In this document: positions 45,430-58,300 of the stretch, piece after piece
How positions within the stretch are numbered: position 1 is the first letter of the stretch
How the letters are laid out: the number at the start of each line of letters is the position of its first letter
DNA from: Mytilus trossulus
Lineage: Eukaryota > Mollusca > Bivalvia > Mytilida > Mytilidae
NCBI RefSeq assembly: GCF_036588685.1
Contig: NC_086382.1
Location: 5,059,001-5,123,000, forward strand
Direction: 5' to 3'
Length of the DNA stretch: 64,000 bases
Notes under the pieces: generated by a model
The model's input: only the letters and a program-made list of their open reading frames with translations
Databases searched by the model: none
What the model was told of the DNA's origin: nothing
Translations under genes and position numbers: made by a program

Positions 45430-46980
45430 GTATCGTTTCCTTGTATATTTGCATGCCCATGAGTCCATAGGATGCAAATTTCGAATCTCGAATCACATAC
45501 ATATATGATTTTGGTGTCCAATTTAATGTTAGTAGTCCTACTGCACTTTGACTGTCAGAAAAGATCTTTTAAAAGTGTTGTAATGGTATTATACAGTCGT
45601 TCCAGTATACAGAATCCCAGTACCACAACCATTGCTACCAACTCTGCCAGCAAGATTGGTCCTCTTTTTGTGACAGATCTGTGTAGTCTTATAGCTGGTC
45701 TTGAGTTAAACTGGTCCGCCGTTCCATCTATAGCTTTGCACCGAAGGTCAGTGTAGCGATAAGTGAACACAACAGGGGTCCAGTTTAGTCTTGAGTCCTC
45801 TATAGATGTATAAATAATAATAAGAAGAAGGATGGTTTATTTCCAATTAAAGGGTCCCACAAAGAGCTTTCATCAAAGTACATACCAGTACATTTGATTA
45901 GACATAAACTACAGACATATAAGAAAACAACATCGTTTAATACTATTAAATTAAAAAATGCTATAAAAGGCCAGGACAGAACCAGATACATGTTGTACAA
46001 TCAACACCTTTAAAAGAGGGACGAAAGATACCAAAGAACAGTCAAAATCATAAACTTAAACAAACTAACAACGCCATGGCTAAAAATGAAATAGACAAAC
46101 AAACAAACAATAGTACACATGACACAACATAGGAAACTAAAGAATAAACAACACGAACCCCACCAAAAACTAAGGGTGACCTCAGGTGCTCCGGAAGGGT
46201 AGGCAGATCCTGCTCCACATGTGGCACCCGTCATGTTGCTTATGTGATAACAAATCCGATAAAACATACTTTCCAAAACATTTATACACATTTAAATTTT
46301 CTTGTGTAAACGAATGCACCAGCTCCGCATGGTCCTGGGTTTCCCATGCATGACCCAACAGTGAATGCATTTGCCTGGTCATTTGCTGTATTTCCTATTA
46401 GTATTAGCTCTGTCATGATTCTTTGCATATTTGTTTTGGTTCTGGGGTTCGTGATTTTGGGCTTCCATGTATGTTCCAATATGAAAGTGTTATCTTTGTC
46501 ATTGATGTTTCTCCTAATCTGTATGTAAATTCTGGATCGATTTATTTGATGTTGATGCCAGTTTCTTTCACCATTTCAACTGAAATTAGTGTTTTGCCAA
46601 TATTGGTACGGGTGTTATATGGATTTCATGACCTATTTCTCAGTCTTGATAATTTATCAGTTGTTGTTTAATTTGTTCCTTAATGGACTTTGATTGGATT
46701 TTAGATATTTCCCTGATAGCAATTTCTTCAATTCTCAGATCTATTGTTAGGATTGCAGCCTTATTTTCTAATGCTTCTCGGCTTGCTGTTGACGGCATAT
46801 CTAGACACAGCGTGAGCACTTTCTTTGGTACCTTGTCAACTTTTTGTTCAGCAACCTGCCATTCTGGGCAGCTGTATTCCACAATAGATATTATTAGACA
46901 GAAGTACAATTGTAACAGTTTCTGCGTCTTTATCTTACCGGTTTGTCTTACTTCTCTTAGCAGTTACATTTCTACATGAT
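45430..46980 (-). pseudogene. Decayed LINE: RT C-terminus and RNase H, interrupted by a Penelope fragment
   Basis: On the minus strand the order is the RT C-terminal region (KVLTLCLDMPSTASREALE, about 46830-46775), an RNase H start with a GSCMGNPGPCGAGA motif (about 46360-46315), a Penelope 3' fragment (46290-46012) and further RNase H-like sequence with LLAELVAMVVVLGF (about 45665-45620). Frames are broken by stops. The repeat of AEL and SQSA-type RNase H signals suggests one I-type or Jockey-type LINE, though two fragments cannot be excluded. Confidence 0.6.
46012..46290 (-). repeat. Penelope-like element 3' fragment nested in LINE RNase H
   Basis: This is the reverse complement of 21440-21700: 'gcaggatctgcttacccttc'-type sequence and 'acaatagtacacatgacac'. 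It lies inside the LINE RNase H remnant. Confidence 0.75.
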
Positions 46981-47126
46981 CTTTTTTTTTACTGTTTCCA
47001 GGTGTTTTTCAAACGTCATTAATTTTTCTCGTCCAGAGTAACTTTGTGTTTTGGTTATAATTTAGGTCTTTTCCATTTAATTTGATGGAAGGCAACAGTA
47101 AACACGGTATTAAAATATAACATGAT

Positions 47127-47270
47127 AAAATTGAGAATGGAAATGGGAACGTGTCAAAGAGACAACAACCCAACGATCTAACAGACAACAGCATATGCAG
47201 CGAGAAATTCCCGAAACCGGAGTCGTCCTTCAGCTGGTCCCTAAATAAAGATATATACTGGTTCAGTGAT
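47127..47270. repeat. Dispersed repeat, copy 3 of the 19077 family
   Basis: 'gaatggaaatgggaacgtg', 'gagacaacaaccca' and 'gcagcgagaaattcccg' match the copies at 19077 and 28503. A fourth, inverted copy is at 63166-63243. Confidence 0.65.
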
Positions 47271-47628
47271 AATGAACGCCATACTCCAAATTATACACAA
47301 GAAACTAAAGTTAAAAATAATACAATACTAACAAAGGCCAGAAGTTCCTGACTTGGAACAGGCGCAAAAAAACCCTCCCCCATACCTCTAGCCAATGTAG
47401 AAAAGTAAACGCATAACAATACGCACATTAAAATTCAGTTCAAGAGAAGTCCGAGTCTGATGTCTAAAAATTTAACAAAAGAAACTAATTAAAATGACAA
47501 GATGAGTCTTTTAAATAATAATCATGGTACCTTTGATAACTACCAAAACTATTCATTTGCACGTTAATAATTCATCAGTGATGTTTCTTATATGATATTG
47601 ACAAAATTGGCTGCTAAAAGCAAATTAT

Positions 47629-47995
47629 TCTCAGATCTGCAGTGACATCACAACATGTAACTGGCCAATCAATGATAGCATTTGTGTACACAATGTTGAG
47701 AGGTGATGCAGATAAGAATCCTCTAGATTTTCCATAGACTTTCATGCACATTAATTCAATTGATATATGTCGTTACCAGTTGAATATATTAATTTTACCC
47801 TTTTAATATTGTTAAAGACACTATAAAATGTCTACATTTTGATTTTTAACATACTATACCCTCTGGTTAAAAAATCATCAGCAATATAAATAATCAGTAA
47901 TCACCTTCAAATAGATAACAAAAAATCTAGAGGATTCCTGATGGCATCACCCCCTGAAAAATGTAAATGCTAGGAAATATGTCCGGATCTGAGAA
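47629..47995. mobile_element. Short inverted-repeat element (MITE-like), 367 bp
   Basis: The ends TTCTCAGATC and GATCTGAGAA are inverted repeats, and internal 'gaatcctctagatttt' and 'aaatctagaggattcc' are also inverted. It interrupts a repeat that is uninterrupted at 45240-45425 (flanks 47520-47628 and 47996-48075). The target duplication is unclear. Confidence 0.6.
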
Positions 47996-48662
47996 ATTCA
48001 ACTATGTCAATTTCATAAATGGGGCGCTAGCTGTCAAATTCTTGTTGACCGATTTTACTCAAATGATCATATCTGATTTATAACAATGTAAAGCATTTAT
48101 CCAAAATATTTTTAAGACTCAAATAAACAGTGTTCAGGTCGTGAGCTTGATAATATGTAGCTTTGTTTCGTGAGTATTTTAGTCTAATTAACTATCAAGT
48201 TGACCCCCCAAACATCTATGAAGACCATTTATGTGATATAGATATATATATTAAGCAACTCGTGCAATAAGATTTTTCATGGTCGGTTTAATTTCGTATG
48301 TATTAATTTAATTATTCAAAATATATGTTTATCATCACATTTTCCTGTATAAGAATGTTTTTTTGTGGATCAAATCAGTCAATCAAGTGATTTACCTTTG
48401 TTTAGCTTTCAATGTTGACATTCTTTTCCTTTAAATACCCGTACACGGACAGTTCATGCCTTATCCATATCTAGCTAAGTGGTTAAATTGAAGTTGACAT
48501 GAATACTTGCAAGTGAATAATTCGTCATCAATGATATGTAGCTTATTTTGACAAAATTGAACCAAACTGGCTGCTGAAAGTGAATATTTCAGTTTCATTT
48601 ATCTCTTTTAATTTGGTTAAAGGTCAAGTGACAGTAAATGGGCTATGTCACAGATTTCAGTA

Positions 48663-49385
48663 AAATTTTGCATACAACTCTGGCTCGATGAACTTCAACT
48701 AAAAATCGAAATAATGATGCATTTATCTCATTTATCATTTAAATCATTACTGATTGAATTCTTACAAAATTGGTGAGCATTTGTATAGAAAGCACATAAA
48801 ATCGTCATAAAACCTTCTAAAATTTGTCTTAAAATCGCAAAATCTCTAATTCTACTCCATAGATTTTTCTTAAAAAACTATATGTTGTTGATACATAAAT
48901 TACCGTTATAATGATATAAAATAAAGATAGGGTCACCGACTTCGTTTTTACGGTATACATCATTCAATGTTGTGTTCTTTGTGAAAAAATCCTATAAAAC
49001 GTCAAAATAATCGTAACGTCGCCGTGTTGCCGGCCGTAAAACGTTGATTTTTGACGTTTTTCACTACCAACAAGGTGAAAAAATGATTTTTAGACAACAA
49101 ACGAAGTCGGTGACCCTATCTTTATTTTGCATCATTATAACGGAATTTTGTGTGTCAACAACATACAGTTTTTAAAGAAAAATCTATGGAGTAGAATAAA
49201 AGATATGGCGATTTTAAGACAAATTTTGTATGTTTTTTCGCTGATTTTAAGTGCTTTCTATACAAATATTCACCCATATTAAAAGAAATCAATCTGCAAT
49301 ATTTCAGATAATAAAAGAGATAAATGCATTATTTTTTCGATTGTCAGTTGTAGTTCACCGAGCCAAGATTGTATGCAAAATTTGA
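48663..49385. repeat. 720-bp fold-back element
   Basis: The left arm (48663 to about 48950) and right arm (about 49095 to 49385) are diverged reverse complements: 'tagggtcaccgacttcgtt' faces 'aacgaagtcggtgaccct', and 'tgcatacaa' with 'ggctcg' recurs inverted at the outer ends. The spacer is about 140 bp. No coding potential is seen. Confidence 0.75.
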
Positions 49386-49784
49386 GCAAAATAAAATCCC
49401 ACATTAAAATTTGTTATCTCAAAGTTTCTTGAAAATCATTGTATTCAGATAACTATAATTGTCAATGGTATTCTCAAAGCTGCAAAATTGAATTGTTTTG
49501 TGCTATTTGTTCTGTAAAAAAAACAAGAGTAGGGATGATTCCTGTCAATGACTTTTCTGATTTATCTTTCTTATTCATAATAGTAGTAGTGGTCATTATT
49601 TTTTTTTATTATATACTAGTAAATACAGATAAATTGTATGTGTAATACAATCATTGGCAAGCTTGCTGCATCAGCCACCCGTGATGATATCAATATCAGC
49701 ATGGTTGCAAAAGCTTTATGACACCCTTAATATGTATGATGTCACGTCATCGATTAAAGGCACTGTTGCAAAGGCTTTATCAAA

Positions 49785-49897
49785 ACCCTAATCTGTATGA
49801 CGTCATGTCAAACCTATAATCTGTATGACGTCATGTCAAACCTATAATCTGTATGACATCATTTCAAACCTCCTTATCTGTATGACGTCATTTCACA
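49785..49897 (+). repeat. 28-bp tandem repeat carrying CRE-like palindromes
   Basis: Four units of 28-29 bp share 'atctgtatgacgtcat'. The octamer TGACGTCA, a full cAMP-response element in animals, occurs at 49798, 49826 and 49883, with TGACATCA at 49854. A related TGATGTCACGTCA lies at about 49738. Regulatory function is inference, since no gene is adjacent. Confidence 0.75.
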
Positions 49898-49944
49898 TAA
49901 AAAAACATCTACTTGAGGTATATGTATATAATAAAGTGTATATG

Positions 49945-50066
49945 ATATGGCTTTTTCAATATCACACACCGTATCAACCCTCAACAAATATAATCCCTCG
50001 AGCAGAGCTCTTGGGATTATATTGGTGTCTCGGGTTGATACGGATGCGATATTGAAAACGCCATAT
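49945..50066. repeat. 122-bp hairpin
   Basis: The arms begin 'atatggctttttcaatatc' and end with its near-complement 'gatattgaaaacgccatat'. Inner segments 'ccgtatcaaccc' and 'gggttgatacgg' pair exactly, as do 'tataatccc' and 'gggattata'. The loop is about 15 nt. Confidence 0.8.
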
Positions 50067-50981
50067 GATATTCTCTATGTATCACTTTCCGTAAGAGTAA
50101 GGTTCAAGTCATTGTTGGATATTCAGATTTTTTCTTTTTTGATACTTTTTCTGAAGTCAAAATCAATACTTACAATCTCAGAAATTTTTTCAAATGAACA
50201 ATGGTCAACAGGTCAGGGTTGGTATCCAAACAAAGTAAACAACTAAATATTGTTGTTTTAATTTTATTGCATATTCAAATAAAAACAAACTCAATTGTAC
50301 ATAAAATGCTTGACTCATAATGCAATATGTCATCACAAATGTAAAAGTAATAAAACAACCAAAGCTTCTCAGAAGCTTTTGAAATTTCAGATGAGGTATG
50401 CATTTACCGTTTTATTTACAATTTTCCACAAAAATGTATACTGTATACATTTATTACAAATAAAACTTCTCAAATGTTGCTGATTTTTTTTCAAAATAAA
50501 TTTGCTTATGTGTCAAACTTTGAGTAGATAATTAGGACCTGAGATGATATATCTACCTTTTTTAATTGTATCAGCTGTTTATAGTTTTTTTTCAGTTTAA
50601 TCTCAGCAGAATTGACAATTTGACGAAGTAAATATATCAACAAAACATTAATAACTCATTAAATAAAACTAATTCAGTGGAACCATTCCTGTTTTATGCC
50701 ATTCAGATTAAAAAAAAAAAATTAAAACAATATGACAAAAGGACGAAAGACTTTTTTTTTTTTACCCTCTTGACCAAATATCTTAAAAATTTTGTTTTTT
50801 TAAAATTAGTTATGTCATTTTAAATGTAGACACTATTACAACTGGAAAAAAAAGTACACTGGAAAATAAGAAATTATTTGTTTGATTGAGATTCTAATAA
50901 GATATTTATGGTTTATGCTTGGTCTGACCTGAGATGCTGTGTTTCTCAGTCAGTTAACTACTAACTTTCAAGGATTCAAGG
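50067..50981. other. No feature recognised
   Basis: This is AT-rich sequence with homopolymer runs and only short open frames. I see no gene or recognisable repeat. Confidence 0.4.
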
Positions 50982-52001
50982 CAGGGCTTCCAAAAATTTT
51001 CTGAGCCAGCCGGACATTTTATATCTCATCCGAATTTTAATTCCTAAAACAAAGTCACAAAAGGCAATCATGGTAATCAGATGGCCTTCCCAATGATTGA
51101 CATTAAATTAAAATCGATATTAAACTTTACTTTGATATGAATTTGATGTTCTGACATAAACTGTTAAAATTGGCATTGCATCATTCAAATTCTGCACATC
51201 AGCGTGCTCATATCTGCATTAGACTCTTTATTTGTGGAAAATGAAGTTGTCTAGAACTTTATTTTCGTTTTTAAAGTCACATTTTTCAAAACCGGATGTT
51301 GACTTGATAATGGTAAAACATGGACCATAAACGGATACGTAAAATCCGTGCACGTTAACATAGAACTACTGAGAGAAGAAGCTCTTTCCACGTTATTTCT
51401 TCAACAAAATACTTGAAATGAACGTTGGATACAGGTATCATTGATACTTTTAGCATTTTTTAAGAAATGTAGGATGCATAATTGAATTTCCTACCTGTGC
51501 ACATGCGCACACGTGTTCTTGTTCATACAACGTAGTGCTGACGATTTTTCATTTAAAACCTTTTTAAATGATTTATCAAATCATGTTTATAAATGTATTT
51601 ATTATATATTTTAAATCAATAAGATACAAGCTGCTGAAATGTACGAAAATAATTGGGAATGGACCGATTAATTTATACGATGTCCGGTAAAAAATAGTTT
51701 ACCTGTCACCTGAACAGGTAGTTTTCAGCTGTCCAACGACTAATTAGCCTTGATTAAAATTAGAAAGTATTGAAGTAGGGGTTGTTTTGATAGTAATTAA
51801 TCATCATGTCACTTTTATGACCGGAAATGTATGGCTGTTAAAGGTAAAATGTTGGGTCAAAAAGATCGTGAATTATATGTTAAAATGACCGAAAAAGCCT
51901 TTGAAACTAAAAAGTAGATGTCTGTTTCATGCTTTGCCCAGCCGGTCTTTTACCGGACATTATACAAATGACCAGCATATATGACCGTTTTGGAAGCCTT
52001 G
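50982..52001. mobile_element. Non-autonomous hAT element, 1,020 bp, perfect 8-bp target duplication
   Basis: The left end CAGGGCTTCCAAAA and right end CAAGGCTTCCAAAA (inverted) are flanked by identical 8-bp repeats ATTCAAGG (50974-50981 and 52002-52009). Further inverted similarity lies just inside ('gccagccggaca' and 'gaccagcat'). No transposase frame is present. It lies about 390 bp past the PDHA1 stop codon. Confidence 0.9.
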
Positions 52002-52046
52002 ATTCAAGGTCTATCTCAGTCTTAAAACACTTTTGTTACAAGTATA

Positions 52047-52052
52047 TTTATT
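52047..52052 (-). terminator. Candidate polyadenylation signal of PDHA1
   Basis: AATAAA on the minus strand lies about 340 bp after the PDHA1 stop codon at 52392-52394, a reasonable 3' UTR length. It is a positional guess only. Confidence 0.35.
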
Positions 52053-52391
52053 TTCTTTATTTTTTTAATTTTTGTTAGTTCTTTTAAAATATCGTTTGAT
52101 TGTATCACAAATTATTAGGGGTGCAGAGTCTAATCATTAAAAACTCTATTAAAATAACTTTCTCCTATACTTACATTGTATGTCCAGATATTTACTTATC
52201 TATTTTGCCGATCATTAAACAAACATTTCATGAATGACGTTTTTTTTAGTAGTTAGACTATCTCTTATAAACATACAACACTTGAATTTTTGTGATATGT
52301 ATAAAAGATCATTGCACCCCTACAAAATCTAATCTTAAATAATATAAATAACACTAATTGACAAATAATTGAGTATGGTCTATAGGAACTG

Positions 52392-55300
52392 TTATCGTGA
52401 AGCCACCATTGTTAAAGGATCACATGTTCTGACTTTAAAATCTGCTTCTGGCTGTACATATATATGATCATACATGTCCTCAAGTGGGGGACCAGTATCA
52501 GCTATAGCTTGCTTCTCTGATTCAGTTACTTCTTTTCTAACGTCTTGATCTATTTTCTGTAAAATAAAATCTCAGTGGTAAAAAAGGATCTGAATATGGG
52601 TTATGTTTTTATTTAAAATTAGGCCGCTTGTTTTCTCGTTTGAATGTTTCACATTGTTTTATCAGGACTTCTTATAGCTGAATATGCAATATGAGCTGTG
52701 CTCATTGTTGAAGGCTGTACAGTGACCTATAGTTGTTAATGTCTGTGTCATTTTGGTCCCTTGTGGACATTTGTCTTATTGGCAATCATACCACATCTTC
52801 TTTCTTATATATAACAGTATTTCCTCTTTTGTTATTTAACTGAATTTTGTCTCAGAATGAATTTGATCTGTCTCCATCAAGCAACAATCACTTTTTAAAT
52901 ATGACGTGAAATCTTTCAAATTGCGATGTCAAATTTTACGGGAACTTGTGTGATTTAATGTAATAGAGAACAAATTTGCATACAGGTGTAAATACATCTA
53001 TTTCTGTATTCTCTGAATTTTAAGGCAATTCTTTCAATTCTTTATACTTCTTTAGAAATCTTATTGAGAATTTAGTCTCATCTTCTTGCAAGAGTTTTCA
53101 CATACCCAATAATTATATACATAATGAAATCAAACAGTAAACAATGTAAATATTATACCATTTTCTTGGTCTTGAATAAATCCCTAACTTTAAGGATCAA
53201 AGCAGGAATTGCAAATCTTCAACAAACACACCTTTATTTCTTTAGTTTTATTCATAATTGATCTTCTATGGATGACCTGATTTCAAATTGGGAAATTTGT
53301 TCTCAAATTTTAATTTTATGATAGAATAATACTTACGTAATTGGAAATTACATTAGGATTATCTCCCCCTAATTAGTATTCACACCGCCGATCGCGCTTT
53401 AAAATATCAATAAAGCGCTCAGGTATATCGACTCCCACCACGCATGCGTGATTCCCCAGTCTCTCTCGGCGAAAAGTGTTCACCAAAAAAGATTCAAAAG
53501 GGGAGGTGGGTGGGAGCCAATTACGTAAGTATTATTCTATCATAAAATTAAAATTTGAGAACAAATTTCCCAATTTTATATTAATTCATAATACTTACGT
53601 AATTGGAAATTACATTAGGAGATTTCTAAGCTATCCACAGCTGAAGAATCTTTCTGTACTTTGTATACTGTATTTTCTTCACATCAGTTCAGATATAAAT
53701 AACACAACACTATACAGTTAAAATTTTTTCTTCCATTTTCTATAAATTTTTCTCCTTTTTTTTTTCTTTTTTCAGAATTTTCTTCCATATATATACAAAA
53801 TTCTTATTTACACAGAATTTAAAACTTCAACATCTATGTGACGTAAATAAAAACGAGTAAAGGTTGATTCCTTTGTCCAGTCTGCTGTGTCCATAATAGA
53901 CTTCACAGATGCGCCGTTAAAAAGTGCCCAAGATGGGCCCAAGGCTCTTGTAGAATGAGCACGAAATTTTTTGTCTTTTTCATTGTAAGCACATTTAATT
54001 GCATTAACAATCCAAGACGAAATAGTCTGTGATGTAACCGGTTTATGCGGTTCAATAAAAGATAAAAACAACTTGATCTCAAACTCACTGTCAGAATTTC
54101 TAAAAGGTGCAGTTTTCTTCAAATAATAATAAATAGACCGCTTCGGATCTAATAATTTATCTGATTGATAAGACGGAATAAAAATCTTGCTGCCAAAATG
54201 TTTTGGTCTATCCTGTTTTGATAGTCCATGACGAACAAAAGTTACCCCTTTCTTCTGCACAACAATCGACTCTTCTCCAATACACAAAGATTGTAAGTCA
54301 CTGCATCTCCTGAAAGAAGTAATTGCAATTAAGAATGCAGTTTTCCAAGAAATAAACTTCAAATGAGCATGTTTCATTGGTTCAAAAGGTGCTTGTTTTA
54401 ATTTTTTTAAAACTAAGGGTAAGTCCCATTCAGGTAAAAGCACTACTTTTGGAGGTCTCGAGTTAAAAACACCCTTTATAAGACGAGTTATATAAGGATG
54501 TTGTCCTACTGGAATTTTCCCAATTGGAGCTAGGAATGAGGATAACATAGATCTATAACCAGCTATGGTTCTATACTGAAGACCTTCTGAGAATAAAAAT
54601 GTCAAAAACTCAGCCGCCTCCGTCAAAGAGGCACTATAGGGATCAATTTCCCGTCTACTACACCAGCTATTGAATTTTCGAAATTTGACAGAGTAATCTT
54701 TTTGAGTCCCAGAGCGCCATGAGGCTCTGAGTAATTTTCTAGTTTCTTTAGAAAAACCTTTCTCTTTAAACTGTTTGTCGATAAAAACCATGCAGTCAGA
54801 TTGAATACTGCTGGATTTGGATGAAATATGTTTGTTTTTGGCTGGTGTAATAGATCCTCCCTGACTGGCAGGCTCCTTGGATAATCTATTATGTACTTCA
54901 GAAGATTTGTGTACCAATGTCTGCGCGGCCAATGTGGGGCTATTAGAATTAACTGACAATTGTACTTTGTCATGTGTTGTAGTATTTTTGGTATTAGACA
55001 AATTGGAGGGTAAGCATATGCATACATGTTGTTCCAAGGAATTGTTAGAGCATCTATTGCATAAGCCTGAGGGTCTGGGTTCCAGGAGCAATAGATCTGT
55101 GTTTGTCGATTTTTCGCAGAGGCGAAAAGATCTATGTGAGGTGTCTCCCAAATCTGAAACATTGCATGAGTTATCTCTTTGTTTAATGACCATTCCGTTG
55201 GTTGAATTTTTACCCTGCTTAAATGGTCTGCTAGAATGTTCTTTTTTCCTGCAATGTGTGCAGCTTTCAGAAAAATTTGATTTTCTAGCGCTAATTGCCA

Positions 55301-58300
55301 AAGTTTCCAAGTTCTCATACATAGCTGGGGAGAACGAGTACCTCCTTGTTTGTTTATGTAACGAACAACGGTTGAATTGTCTGACCGAATAAGAACATTT
55401 TTGTTTATCAATTTTGGTAGAAAATGTTTTACAGTTAGAAAAACTGCCTCCATTTCTAAAGAATTTATGTGGAGAAGTTTTTCTTCTACTGACCATGTAC
55501 CCTGAACTATGAGACTGTTGTTGATGTGACCTCCGTACCCTGAATTTGATGCGTCTGTTGTTACTGTTATTGACGTTTCCCAAGGTGTTATTGATCTGCC
55601 TATGACCAAATTTTCTATTTTTAACCACCATCTGAGGTGACCTTTTAGATGTTTCGAAAAAGGAATTTTTATTCCTAGATTTTGACAAACTGGTTTCCAA
55701 TGATAAAGGAGGTGTAACTGAATTGGTCTCATAAAGAGTCTTGCATTTGGAATTAATTCTATGCATGAAGCCATAATACCTAATAATTGTAGAAAATCTC
55801 TTGCTGTTGCTTGATTTTGCTTGTTTAAGATAAGTTCTACTGCAGAAAGGAGTTTTGACACCCTTTCTGATGTAGGACGAACCATTCCCTCTTTTAGAGA
55901 AAACAGTGCTCCTATGTATGTTATTGATTGTGTTGGAATTAGGCTTGACTTTTCTAGATTTACTACAAATCCTAAATTTGTTAGGAGTTTTAGCGTTTTC
56001 TCTCGATCTGAAATCAGCATTTTTTTGGTCTGATTTAGCAAAAACCAATCGTCTAGATAAGTTGCTAGACGAATATTTTGGGCTCGTAAATGAGCTGCCA
56101 CTACAGAACACACTTTTGTGAAAATTCGTGGTGCTGATGTTGGACCGAAGCACAGCACCAGAAATTGGTAACACTGATTGTTGACACAAAATCTTAGATA
56201 CTTTTTGTGTGTTTCGTGAATTGGTATGTGGAAATAAGCATCTTTCAGATCGAGAGAAATTGCCCAATCTCCTTTTTGTACTAAGTTTAAGACACTGTTT
56301 AGAGAATCCATTTTGAAGTGTTTTTTCTGAAGACACTTGTTTAGAGGTTTTAAATTTATGACAGGTCTCAAATCGCCTGTCTTTTTTGGTACTAGAAAAA
56401 ACGTACTGTAAAAACCGTAGTTTTTTTCTTTTACAGGTACATTTTCTATAGCGTTTTTTCCAAAAAGTTGATCTATTTCTGTTAACAGAATAGGTAAATC
56501 TTTCGCAGGAACATTTGTTTTCTTTATTCCTGTTTGTGGGATTTTCCCCGAAAATTCCAATTTGTAACCCTCTTTTATTATTTTTAAAACCCAACTGTCG
56601 TTTGTTATTTTTGCCCAATTTTGCCAAAAAAATTTTAAACGACCTCCTACAGGTATCTCTGGATTCTGACATAAAATATTTACCTGCTTTTTGTAGTCAT
56701 TTAGATCTACCATTGCCACGAAAAGAACCTTTCTTTTCACCATCAGCCTCTTTTCTACCAGAACCAAAGCGTCTGAAATTAGGTTTAAATCCACCTTTGT
56801 TTTCACTAGGTTTAGCTGCTACCTTAGGAATGCGAAAATTGGAAAAGTCATTTTTAGCTACTTTAGGACCATTAGTGTCTTGGCTAGTATGAATGATAGC
56901 ACTCTTCCTTTTAAAACTTGAAGTTGAGGTAGCTGATTTACGAGTTAACTCTGGTAGTAAATCTTTGATTTGTTTGTTTGTCTCAGAACGATTTTTCAGT
57001 TTCTCTTCAAAATCTTTCCCAAGAACACCATCACTTGACAATTTAAGAGATAAAAACTTATCATTAAGCTCTGTTATGTCCTCTAGACCTGTATCTAACA
57101 AAGTGGCTTTCCTACGGATCAGATGATGAAATGCACCTGTTCTAGCTGTTTGATCCATAGATTTCACTGACATGGCAAAAATATCTTTGACCATTTGTAC
57201 AAGTAAATCAATATTTGGTTCAGAATCATTTAGTTTTTCCATTAATGAACCTAAGGCTTGTTGCATGTATGCCGTAATAATCAAACCCATTCTAGCTGCT
57301 GACTGACCTTTGAAAGCCATATTTTCAAAAATTTTCTCAGGTTTAGAAAAAAGTTTATTATGAGCTTTACCAGCATTAGGACCATGTCGTTTACACAGTA
57401 AAGTTTGAGTAATGTCATCTAGTTTTGGTAAGTTAAGAATATCAGCTGATTTATCACTCACTGGAAAACTAGCCCTATATTCCTCTTTATAAGTTGACAA
57501 TAATAAAGGATTATCACAGTGCCATGATTGATTCAAAATATTAATCTGACTTTGATCCAGAACAATACCAGCTTCAGATTTGTCTGGTTTAGTTTTGGCA
57601 TCTTCACCAAAAATGTCACCAAGGATATCTCTACTGACATTTTCAGTATCAAGAGAGTCCTTATCAACTACCGAATATCTCTGAAAACGGTTGTGTGTAC
57701 TGTTTTTCACAGAAGAATGTTGGGATTCATTATCAGAATCTAAATCTAAATCAAGACCCCTTCTTTCGTCTCTATCCGGTTGAAGGGAAATTGCATCATC
57801 AATGTCATTATCATGATTTGCAACACTAGCATGTCTGAGAGAATTTTGCCCACCTGACGTGGCAATGTCCCTCGAGTCCTGAGAAATGTTCTGCCCACCT
57901 GAAGTGGCAATTTCTCTGTCCGTTTCTATTTGTCCACCTGAAGTGACAGTTTGTGAAACGAACTTCTCGAAAAGAGGTAGAAAAATGTCCATTCGAGAAT
58001 TCACCGAATTAACGGTCTCTTTGACACTAGAAATTTCTGCCCTCAATTCATTTTCTATGTTTACAGACAAACCTGTTGTTGACATTGTCTCCGGTTCCTC
58101 TGATACTTCTTTAGCACACGTGCTGCTAGCTTTACGAGACTTACTTGTCGTCTTTTTACGACTTCCGGTCTGTTTACCTGACGATTTCTCGTTTTTATTA
58201 TCAGAGCGAGACGGAGTAGCTTTAGGAGAATTTGCTTCTTCACTTGCCGAATTAATGGCCGTAATGAAAGCTTCTGCCATGTTGACAATGAAAAGCGTCT

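Noticed and set aside
54877..55392. 171-codon plus-strand frame inside the DIRS element
   Set aside because: It is antisense to the RT-RNase H gene, which has all catalytic motifs, so it is a shadow frame.
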